A DNA stretch of 39,233 nt from an uncultured Marinosulfonomonas sp. (GTDB lineage: Bacteria; Pseudomonadota; Alphaproteobacteria; Rhodobacterales; Rhodobacteraceae): assembly GCA_947311455.1 (NCBI GenBank), contig CAMZKY010000037.1, positions 1 through 39,233 on the forward strand, given 5' to 3'. Shown here piece after piece: positions 32,834 through 39,233 of this stretch (within the stretch, counting starts at the first letter, position 1; every line of letters begins with the position of its first letter). Below the pieces are notes generated by a model. It did no database searches, was not told where the DNA came from, and saw nothing but the letters and a program-made list of their open reading frames with translations. A program made the translations under genes and the position numbers.

Positions 32834-34207
32834 ATGACCCTAAACGCTGTTCTCGATCGCATCGACGCCCAAATGCCTGACGCCACCGAACGCTTGCTTG
32901 ATTTGTTGCGCATTCAGTCCATTTCCACCGATCCCGCCTATAAAGCCGATTGCGACAAGGCCGCTGATTGGCTGGTCGAGGATCTGAAATCTATCGGTGT
33001 TGATGCCAGCAAACGCCCGACCACAGGCCATCCGATGGTTGTCGGCCATGCCAAAGGCACAGGTAAACACGTGCTGTTTTACGGGCATTATGATGTGCAA
33101 CCCGTTGATCCGCTTGATCTGTGGGATACCCCGCCGTTTGAACCATCCTTGGAAGAAACCGACAAAGGCACCGTTATTCGCGGACGCGGGGCCAGCGATG
33201 ACAAAGGCCAGTTGATGACATTTGTCGAAGCCTGCCGCGCGTGGGTTGCGGTGCACGGCGAACTGCCGATCAAGGTGTCGTTTTTCTTTGAAGGCGAGGA
33301 AGAGTCCGGTTCGCCGTCTTTGGTGCCCTATATGAAAGAGAACGCCAAAGAGCTTACCACGGATATCGCGTTAATCTGTGATACCGGGCTATTTTCATCG
33401 GCAGTGCCTGCAATCACCACCCAATTGCGCGGCATGGTGACCGAAGAATTTACCATCAAAGGGGCCGCGCGTGATCTGCATTCGGGTATGTATGGCGGAC
33501 TTGCCGGAAATCCCATCCATGTTCTTTCTAAAATTGTGGCCGATTTGCATGATGAAACCGGTGCTGTCACGCTGGACGGGTTTTACGATGATGTGCCCGA
33601 ACTAGATGATCAAACCAGATCCATGTGGCAAAATTTGGCCTTTGACCACGCCGATTTTTTAGGCGAAGTGGGGCTTTCAATGCCTGCGGGCGAACAGGAT
33701 CGCACCCCGCTGGAAATGATCTGGTCGCGCCCCACCTGCGAAGTAAACGGTATTTGGGGGGGCTATATTGGTGACGGGTTCAAAACTGTTCTGCCTGCCG
33801 ATGCCCACGCAAAAATAAGCTTTCGTTTAGTTGGCCAACAAGACCCGGATAAAATTCATGCCGCCTTCAAGGCCCATGTGGAAAGCCGCCTGCCCGATGA
33901 TTTTACCGTCGAATTCAAGCCATCGCGGGGTGCTGCCGCCTCACAAATGTCCACAGAAGATCCGGCTTTTGAAGCTGCCATCGGCGCGCTGTCAGATGAA
34001 TGGCCCCGCAATGGTTCTTATATCGGTTGCGGCGGATCAATCCCGATTGCCGGATATTTCAAAGACATCCTCGGAATGGATGCGATGCTGATCGGGTTTG
34101 GAAAAGACGATGATCAAATCCATTCCCCGAACGAAAAATACGATATGGAAAGCTTTCACAAAGGCACGCGCAGCTGGGCGCGGATATTGCACGCGCTGTC
34201 AAAATAA
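32834..34207 (+). CDS. M20 family dipeptidase
   Basis: 457-aa metallopeptidase of the M20/M25/M40 group, probably cytoplasmic, acting on dipeptides or similar amide substrates. The metal site is visible: 'VLFYGHYDVQPVDP' (His and catalytic Asp), 'IRGRGASDDKGQLM' (bridging Asp), 'FFEGEEESGSPSL' (general-base Glu plus metal Glu), 'ALICDTGLF' (Asp ligand) and 'HSPNEKYDMESF' (C-terminal His). The lid domain includes 'ARDLHSGMYGGLAGNPIHVLSKI'. CGGAG precedes the ATG at a good distance. The long version with an inserted lid resembles carnosinase-like dipeptidases. The substrate is not predictable from the neighbours. Confidence 0.93.
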   Translation: MTLNAVLDRIDAQMPDATERLLDLLRIQSISTDPAYKADCDKAADWLVEDLKSIGVDASKRPTTGHPMVVGHAKGTGKHVLFYGHYDVQPVDPLDLWDTPPFEPSLEETDKGTVIRGRGASDDKGQLMTFVEACRAWVAVHGELPIKVSFFFEGEEESGSPSLVPYMKENAKELTTDIALICDTGLFSSAVPAITTQLRGMVTEEFTIKGAARDLHSGMYGGLAGNPIHVLSKIVADLHDETGAVTLDGFYDDVPELDDQTRSMWQNLAFDHADFLGEVGLSMPAGEQDRTPLEMIWSRPTCEVNGIWGGYIGDGFKTVLPADAHAKISFRLVGQQDPDKIHAAFKAHVESRLPDDFTVEFKPSRGAAASQMSTEDPAFEAAIGALSDEWPRNGSYIGCGGSIPIAGYFKDILGMDAMLIGFGKDDDQIHSPNEKYDMESFHKGTRSWARILHALSK

Positions 34208-34212
34208 ACTGT

Positions 34213-34234
34213 AGGGCGGGGTTCATCCCGCCTT
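34213..34234 (+). terminator. Terminator-like hairpin after M20 gene
   Basis: AGGGCGGG pairs with CCCGCCTT (one G-T) around a 6-nt loop, 5 nt after the stop codon. The following sequence is T-rich but not a continuous run, and a second small stem (TATAC/GTATA) follows. It probably ends transcription between the convergent M20 and rimO genes, with moderate strength. Confidence 0.5.
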
Positions 34235-34256
34235 ATACTTCTTTTGTATAAACACG

Positions 34257-35630
34257 CTATTTTACCAGCTGCCCCCACAAATCATATTCCCCCGCTTCGT
34301 CCACTTCTACGCGGACAATATCCCCCACTTTTATCCCCTCATACCCTTCGTCAATGAACAGATTCCCATCAATTTCGGGGGCATCGGCCATGGTGCGGCA
34401 GGTGGCGGCATCGTCATCGATTTCATCGACAATCACATCAATCGCCTTACCCACTTTGGCCTCCAGTTTGGCCTCGGAAATGGTTTGGGCTTTGGCCATA
34501 AACCGTTCCCAGCGGTTTTGCTTTATGTCGTCTGGCACGTGATCCGGCAACGCATTGGAACGCGCACCATCCACATTTTCATACTGAAAACAGCCAATGC
34601 GATCCAGTTGTGCCTCTTCCAGCCAGTCTAGCAGATTTTCAAATTCAGCCTCGGTTTCGCCGGGATAGCCCACAATAAACGTGGAGCGCAGGGTAATGTC
34701 CGGGCAAATATCACGCCACGCCGTGATTTCATCCAGTGTTTTGGCCGCAGCCGCAGGACGCGCCATGCGCCGCAAAACATCAGGGTGGGAATGTTGAAAC
34801 GGAATATCCAGATAGGGCAGGATCAATCCCTCGGCCATCAGCGGAATAAGATCGCGCACATGCGGATAGGGATAGACATAATGCAGCCGAACCCACGCGC
34901 CCAAGCTGCCCAAATCGCGGGCCAAATCGGTGATATGGGCGCGGTGGCCTTTTTCGTCAGCATATTTGATATCCAGACCATAAGCCGAAGTATCCTGTGA
35001 AATCACCAGCAGTTCTTTCACCCCGGCATCCACCAAACGTTCGGCCTCGCGCATCACCGCATGGGCGGGGCGCGACGCCAGTTTGCCACGCATATCGGGG
35101 ATAATGCAAAACTTGCACTTGTGGTTGCAACCTTCTGATATTTTTAGATAACTATAGTGCCGTGGCGTTAATGTGACGCCGCTGGCCGGCAGCAAATCAA
35201 TAAAGGGATCGGGATTAGGTGGCACGGCGGCATGCACCGCATCCAGAACCTGTTCATACTGGTGTGGACCGGTAACGGCCAGAATGCGCGGATGGTGCCT
35301 GCGAATATAATCCGGCTCGGCGCCCAGACATCCCGTCACGATCACACGCCCGTTTGCGGCGAGTGCCTCGCCAATCGCATCAAGGCTTTCGGCTTTGGCT
35401 GAATCTAGAAATCCGCAGGTGTTCACGATAACCGCGTCCGCGCCCGCGTAATCCGGTGAAATCGCATAGCCTTCAGCACGCAGACGGGTCAAAATCCGTT
35501 CACTATCCACAAGCGCCTTGGGGCATCCCAACGACACCATACCAATACGGGGCTGCCCATCGCGGGCGGGTTCATTCAGGCGGGCCTTTGGCGCAAGATC
35601 AGGGCGCAGGGAGGGAGGATTTGTAACCAT
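34257..35630 (-). CDS. rimO: Ribosomal protein uS12 methylthiotransferase
   Basis: Radical-SAM enzyme that methylthiolates the conserved aspartate of ribosomal protein S12. The 457-aa protein has the N-terminal UPF0004 domain with '[17 protein letters not shown]', '[13 protein letters not shown]' and 'VTGCLGAE' (three cysteines for the auxiliary cluster). The radical-SAM motif is '[15 protein letters not shown]' (CxxxCxxC), and a C-terminal TRAM domain ('[26 protein letters not shown]') follows. The LGCPK..VDSE form distinguishes RimO from MiaB. The N-terminus has about 28 extra residues before the conserved core. No good ribosome binding site is visible before the ATG. It lies about 150 nt downstream of trpD. 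Confidence 0.95.
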   Translation of the reverse strand: MVTNPPSLRPDLAPKARLNEPARDGQPRIGMVSLGCPKALVDSERILTRLRAEGYAISPDYAGADAVIVNTCGFLDSAKAESLDAIGEALAANGRVIVTGCLGAEPDYIRRHHPRILAVTGPHQYEQVLDAVHAAVPPNPDPFIDLLPASGVTLTPRHYSYLKISEGCNHKCKFCIIPDMRGKLASRPAHAVMREAERLVDAGVKELLVISQDTSAYGLDIKYADEKGHRAHITDLARDLGSLGAWVRLHYVYPYPHVRDLIPLMAEGLILPYLDIPFQHSHPDVLRRMARPAAAAKTLDEITAWRDICPDITLRSTFIVGYPGETEAEFENLLDWLEEAQLDRIGCFQYENVDGARSNALPDHVPDDIKQNRWERFMAKAQTISEAKLEAKVGKAIDVIVDEIDDDAATCRTMADAPEIDGNLFIDEGYEGIKVGDIVRVEVDEAGEYDLWGQLVK

Positions 35631-35782
35631 AGGGCCGCGTATAAATTACGCAGCCCAAAAGGGAAAGATATCGATTGCGGACAAACCGGTTTCTATTGGT
35701 TGGCAGGGCCGATTTAAACTGGAAATTATACGTAATTAGGGGTTTGGTATTACGGAAATTTCCTGATTTTTGGCCGATGGAC

Positions 35783-36796
35783 TTACCCGTTGGTTGCTGC
35801 CGCAAGCCCTTGAACCTTGGTTAAGGCGGCACCGCTATCAATGCTCTCAGCTGCCATTTCCACGCCTTGCTTTAGATCGCTTGCACGATCCGAAATCATC
35901 AATGCTGCTGCCGAATTCAACAAAACCGCATCACGGTAGGCTGATTTTTCACCGTCCAGTAAAGCCCGAAAAGCCGCGCCGTTTTCTTCGGGGCTGCCGC
36001 CCATGATATCTTTGAACGGATGCACAGGCAGGCCTGCATCTTCAGGATTTATTTCAAATTCAGTCACCTTGCCATCAACAAGTGCGGCAACCCAAGAGAC
36101 ACCACAAATGGTGATTTCATCGGTTCCATCCGATCCATGCACAAGCCATGCTTTTTCCGAGCCGAGTTCGCGTAGGGTTTCAGCCATGGGGCGAATCAAA
36201 TCGCGGGTAAACGCACCGGTAAGTTGGCGTTTGGCCCCCGCTGGATTGGTAAGCGGGCCAAGTATATTGAAAATTGTGCGCGTGCCCAATTCGGCGCGGG
36301 TTGGCATCACATGGGCCATAGCGGGGTGGTGCATCGGGGCCATCATAAAGGCAATGCCAATATCCTTGAGCGCCTTTTCAACCACATCCACCCCAACCAT
36401 CACGCCAATACCCATCTGGCCCAATACATCGGCCGCACCGGATTTAGACGATAGATTGCGGTTGCCATGTTTGGCCACAGGCACCCCTGCCCCCGCCACC
36501 ACAAACGCCGTCGCCGTTGAAATATTCAAGGTGCCTTTACCATCGCCCCCCGTGCCAACAATATCCATCGCCCCCGCAGGCGCATTCACCTTGTGGCACT
36601 TTGCCCGCATCACGGCGGCGGCGGCGGCGAATTCTTCAACCGTTTCGCCGCGCGTGCGCAGTGCCATCAGCAATCCGCCAATCTGGCTGGGCGTCGCATC
36701 ACCGTTAAACAGGATTTCAAACGCAGTTTCAGCCTCTTGGCGGGTTAACGCACGATCAGAGGCAATTCCAATCAGGGGTTTTAGCGCGTCACTCAT
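35783..36796 (-). CDS. trpD: Anthranilate phosphoribosyltransferase
   Basis: Transfers the phosphoribosyl group of PRPP to anthranilate, the second step of tryptophan synthesis. The 337-aa protein has the PRPP-binding '[33 protein letters not shown]', '[15 protein letters not shown]' and '[37 protein letters not shown]'. The small helical N-terminal domain is normal. The ATG overlaps the trpG stop (ATGA, 4 nt), so the two are coupled. The usual next gene of the Rhodobacterales cluster, trpC, is not found downstream; rimO follows after a gap of 152 nt in which I see no strong terminator. Confidence 0.97.
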   Translation of the reverse strand: MSDALKPLIGIASDRALTRQEAETAFEILFNGDATPSQIGGLLMALRTRGETVEEFAAAAAVMRAKCHKVNAPAGAMDIVGTGGDGKGTLNISTATAFVVAGAGVPVAKHGNRNLSSKSGAADVLGQMGIGVMVGVDVVEKALKDIGIAFMMAPMHHPAMAHVMPTRAELGTRTIFNILGPLTNPAGAKRQLTGAFTRDLIRPMAETLRELGSEKAWLVHGSDGTDEITICGVSWVAALVDGKVTEFEINPEDAGLPVHPFKDIMGGSPEENGAAFRALLDGEKSAYRDAVLLNSAAALMISDRASDLKQGVEMAAESIDSGAALTKVQGLAAATNG

Positions 36797-37380
36797 GCGT
36801 TTACCTTTACGTTTGCGATTTTAAGGAAGTTTTCAAGTAGCTTATGCCCATGTTCGGTTTTAATCGATTCAGGATGAAACTGCACCCCGTGCATGGGCAA
36901 ATCTTTGTGATGCATGCCCATAATCGTGCCATCCTCAAGTTCGGCGTTTACCACCAGACATTCCGGCAGGGTTTCGCGTTCCACAATCAAAGAATGATAC
37001 CGCGTGGCCGTAATCGGGCTATCCAACCCTGCAAACAACCCCGTTGCATCATGGCGCATTTCACCGGTTTTACCGTGCACAATTTCATTACAGCGCACGA
37101 TCTTGCCGCCAAAGGCCTCGCCAATGGATTGATGGCCCAGACACACGCCTAAAAGCGGTTTTTTCGCGTCCGCAGCGGCTTTGGTAAGATCCAGGCAAAT
37201 GCCGGCTTGGGCCGGATCGCATGGTCCGGGCGACAGCACAATCGCCTCGGCCCCCATGTTCATGGCCTCATCAACAGAAATCTTGTCATTGCGTTTTACC
37301 ACAACATCCGCGCCAAGCTCGCCCAGATAATGTACCAGATTATAGGTGAAACTGTCGTAATTATCGATCAAAAGCAACAT
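36793..37380 (-). CDS. trpG: Anthranilate synthase component II (glutamine amidotransferase)
   Basis: Class I glutamine amidotransferase that supplies ammonia to TrpE, or possibly to the related aminodeoxychorismate synthase. The 195-aa protein starts '[23 protein letters not shown]' and has the nucleophile Cys80 in '[15 protein letters not shown]' and the His-Glu pair in '[14 protein letters not shown]'. '[12 protein letters not shown]' is the oxyanion strand. Coupling to trpD by a 4-nt overlap favours a tryptophan role over folate. trpE is not adjacent; a divergent gene lies upstream. I see no leader peptide with tandem Trp codons in the 144-nt gap. Confidence 0.95.
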   Translation of the reverse strand: MLLLIDNYDSFTYNLVHYLGELGADVVVKRNDKISVDEAMNMGAEAIVLSPGPCDPAQAGICLDLTKAAADAKKPLLGVCLGHQSIGEAFGGKIVRCNEIVHGKTGEMRHDATGLFAGLDSPITATRYHSLIVERETLPECLVVNAELEDGTIMGMHHKDLPMHGVQFHPESIKTEHGHKLLENFLKIANVKVNA

Positions 37381-37524
37381 TTTCGCCTATTTCCCGTGTT
37401 TGTTAACTTCAAATTAAGAAGAGGGGGTGAACCCGCGTTCCAGTCGCGCTATACATGCCCTTGAAGGCGGCGCCGGGTCAAGACCCACAGCGCCGGTTTG
37501 GCAAGAACAATAACGGAGTGACCA

Positions 37525-39156
37525 GTGGGACGCGGATTTATCTTAGGGGCTCTTTGGGGGCTATTGGTAGCAATTATCACTGTTTCAATCACGTCTCTGA
37601 TGCAGGGAGGCGCGCGGATAGCTGTGACGGCTCCGCAGGCAAGTACAGTTGACGTTCCGGTGGGAACGCCGTTCAATGCCCCGAAACCGGAACAAATAAC
37701 CGTTGTTCCTCAAGTAGATAGCGCAATTTCGGGAGAATCAAATCCGGCCACCCTTGCGCAAACCAGTGATGATCAACAACCCACAGCAGATATCTCGGCA
37801 TCATTGGAGCGCCCCAGCACAAGCCAGACAAATACCCAAGGTATGATCGCGCCAACGATCGAAACTGATTCGGGGTCTGCGATGGTCGACAATCCCGCCG
37901 TGGAGGATGACACGGCAGTTTCTACAGCGCCAGCTTCGCCTGATATGGTTGCGGCGCATAACGATTCTAACCGGATACCTCCGTCACAATCTGCCCCGGC
38001 GCCCGTTGACGTGCTAACCGATGTGCAATCCTTACCGGATGTGCAAGACCCCGCCACCGAACAGCCTACACCTGTCGAAACGGCTACCGCCCCTGAGCCT
38101 GCCCCTGCAGCCACACTAGAAACAAGCACGATCCAGGCGCAAACAGACCCAGAAGCGCAACCCGTAATGCAATCAGAGCCGGCCGCGCAGGAAATTACCC
38201 TGCCGGATACAGAAACCCCTATCGCCCCCGCAACCGAGCCACGCCCGCAAGCGCCAGAAACGGCAATCGCAAGCGAAACCCCGCCCGCAACCATGCCTGA
38301 AGAAACCGAAAAGCCCAGTGTCATTGCCGAAACAGAAGCGCCCACCACAATTCGCTCCCCTGTGTTTGATATGGGAAATCTTGCGCCAAACATCCCGACA
38401 ACGCGCCTACCTTCCATTGCGAAAACATCAACCACTGCAACCACCGAAAATGCGACGATTGAACCAAGCCCCCCGAAAGGCGCGTTATTCAATAATAGCG
38501 TGCCCTATGATGTCGCGCCCGAAACATCATTGATGTCGATCATCCTGATTGATGATGAAAATAACCCGATTTCCGATGCAACCTTGCATGAATATCCTGT
38601 CCCTGTTGCGTTTGCGATTGATGCCTCACGTGATGATGCGGGGCGTGCGGCCAAACGCTATCGGGATGCCGGATTTGAAGTGTTGATGCTGACAAACTTT
38701 CCTGTTGGGGCCACGCCGGCAGATATAGAGCAGGCGTTCCAGGCCTATGAGGCCGCCATGCCCGAGGCGATTGCGGTGCTGGATCAAGATAAAAACGGAT
38801 TTCGCCGTGGTCGGGATGTTATTACGCAAATTGCTGAAATCCTTGCGCAAACAGGTCATGGCTTGGTGACGCAGGATCGCGGATTAAACACGCCCCAAAA
38901 AATCGCCCTCAAAGAAGGCGTGCCAGCGGCCTTGATTTATCGCGGCATTGACGACAAAGACGAAAACGCAACGGTGATCCGGCGCTACCTGAACCGGGCG
39001 GCGTTTCAGGCCACCCAAAAAGGTAATGTCATTCTAGTGGGGCGCACGCGTTCTCAAACAGTGGAAGCGTTGCTTTTATGGTCGACCAATGACAAGGCCA
39101 GCACATTAGAGCTTGCACCAGTGTCTTCCATTCTTAAGGCAGCACCAACAAAATAA
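37525..39156 (+). CDS. Divergent polysaccharide deacetylase family protein with long disordered linker
   Basis: 543-aa protein with an N-terminal membrane anchor (about 5-27, 'ILGALWGLLVAIITVSITSLM'). A long low-complexity linker rich in Pro, Thr, Glu, Ala and Gln follows (about 35-310). The C-terminal domain (about 325-540) is of the divergent polysaccharide deacetylase (YibQ/DUF610) family, with 'MSIILIDDENNPISDATL', 'VPVAFAIDASRDDAGRAAKRYRDAGFEVLML' and 'QATQKGNVILVGRTRSQTVEALLLW'. Where relatives, as I recall them, have DSRT- and GHP-like motifs, this one has 'TQDRGL' and 'VGRTRS', so catalysis is doubtful. The start is GTG, supported by GGAG 6 nt upstream. It is probably a periplasmic envelope protein of unknown activity. 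Confidence 0.85.
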   Translation: MGRGFILGALWGLLVAIITVSITSLMQGGARIAVTAPQASTVDVPVGTPFNAPKPEQITVVPQVDSAISGESNPATLAQTSDDQQPTADISASLERPSTSQTNTQGMIAPTIETDSGSAMVDNPAVEDDTAVSTAPASPDMVAAHNDSNRIPPSQSAPAPVDVLTDVQSLPDVQDPATEQPTPVETATAPEPAPAATLETSTIQAQTDPEAQPVMQSEPAAQEITLPDTETPIAPATEPRPQAPETAIASETPPATMPEETEKPSVIAETEAPTTIRSPVFDMGNLAPNIPTTRLPSIAKTSTTATTENATIEPSPPKGALFNNSVPYDVAPETSLMSIILIDDENNPISDATLHEYPVPVAFAIDASRDDAGRAAKRYRDAGFEVLMLTNFPVGATPADIEQAFQAYEAAMPEAIAVLDQDKNGFRRGRDVITQIAEILAQTGHGLVTQDRGLNTPQKIALKEGVPAALIYRGIDDKDENATVIRRYLNRAAFQATQKGNVILVGRTRSQTVEALLLWSTNDKASTLELAPVSSILKAAPTK

Positions 39157-39173
39157 ATCCGACACAATAAAAA

Positions 39174-39190
39174 GGGGGCGCGATGCCCCC
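39174..39190 (+). terminator. GC hairpin after the polysaccharide deacetylase gene
   Basis: GGGGGC and GCCCCC form a 6-bp stem with a 5-nt loop, 17 nt after the stop. An A run precedes it but no T run follows, so on this strand it is a weak terminator; on the minus strand it would have a T-rich tail and could stop incoming leftward transcription. Confidence 0.5.
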
Positions 39191-39203
39191 TCAGACCACT
39201 GAC

Positions 39204-39233
39204 AAACCCCGTCATTTTTTGGCGGGGTTTTCT
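39204..39233 (+). terminator. Rho-independent terminator at window end
   Basis: AAACCCCGTC and GGCGGGGTTT pair over 10 bp with one G-T wobble around a T-rich 7-nt loop, followed by TTCT at the window edge. It backs up the hairpin just before it. Confidence 0.8.

Noticed and set aside
36003-36824. 273-aa plus-strand ORF opposite trpD
   Set aside because: Antisense to a clearly conserved trpD, with no recognisable domain.
37773-38492. 239-aa minus-strand ORF opposite the polysaccharide deacetylase gene
   Set aside because: Val/Ser/Gly/Ala-rich sequence mirroring the low-complexity P/T/E linker on the other strand; an antisense shadow.
1-39233. Mobile elements, CRISPR arrays, prophage or tRNA genes
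   Set aside because: No transposase, integrase, phage structural gene, regularly spaced repeat array or cloverleaf-like sequence was found on reading the window.

Overview
The window looks like a chromosomal segment from a Rhodobacterales (Roseobacter-group) alphaproteobacterium with moderate GC (about half, by eye). The evidence is a C4 (Shemin) pathway 5-aminolevulinate synthase, a GTTC-N7-GTTC LexA-type box in front of uvrA, a bactofilin coupled to an M23 peptidase, the pairing of ispG with a RodZ-like gene, and the valine-catabolism order acyl-CoA dehydrogenase / 3-hydroxyisobutyryl-CoA hydrolase / 3-hydroxyisobutyrate dehydrogenase. I see no phage, insertion sequence, CRISPR array, rRNA or tRNA. 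Almost all the DNA is conserved housekeeping or envelope gene content. No clearly new multi-gene system is visible; the interest lies mostly in regulatory sites and one broken gene.

Layout. 1-3643 (+): the 3' part of a valine-degradation operon (partial acyl-CoA dehydrogenase, HIBCH, mmsB) running by 1-nt overlap into a Crp/Fnr regulator. 3710-3910 (+): a small YgaP-type DUF2892 membrane protein with a terminator. 4214-7048 (-): uvrA. It diverges from a rhodanese gene (7405-7767, +) across a promoter region that holds a LexA-type box, a 14-bp palindrome and an ATTC-N8-GAAT dyad. 7828-15705 (-): lpd, a DUF924 protein, an MFS transporter, queA and a large AsmA/YhdP-like protein. 15864-18728 (+): a DUF455 ferritin-like protein, then M23 peptidase and bactofilin. 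18795-25869 (-): a frame-disrupted DUF2189 membrane-protein gene under a perfect FNR-type box, then prfB, PBP1A, an AMIN/amidase_3 cell-wall amidase and a class I/II aminotransferase. 25939-28029 (+): an M48 metalloprotease with TPR-like tail, and a DsbA-like thioredoxin. 28091-32561 (-): ispG, a RodZ-like HTH membrane protein, hemA and a small secreted protein. 32834-34207 (+): M20 dipeptidase. 34257-37380 (-): rimO, trpD and trpG. 37525-39156 (+): a membrane-anchored divergent polysaccharide deacetylase.

How the genes fit together. Three themes recur. (1) Envelope growth and quality control: PBP1A, amidase, M23 peptidase, bactofilin, RodZ-like protein, AsmA-like protein, M48 protease, DsbA-like protein and the polysaccharide-deacetylase-like protein. 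(2) Central metabolism: valine breakdown, dihydrolipoamide dehydrogenase, heme, isoprenoid and tryptophan steps. (3) Redox and sulfur sensing: a Crp/Fnr regulator next to a YgaP-like membrane domain, a separate rhodanese under an operator that resembles the sulfide-responsive SqrR site, and an FNR box before the disrupted DUF2189 gene. The third theme is inference from motifs and gene families.

Start codons were moved from the ORF-track positions where a ribosome binding site or family knowledge favoured another start (mmsB, rhodanese, DUF924, DUF455, M23, M48).
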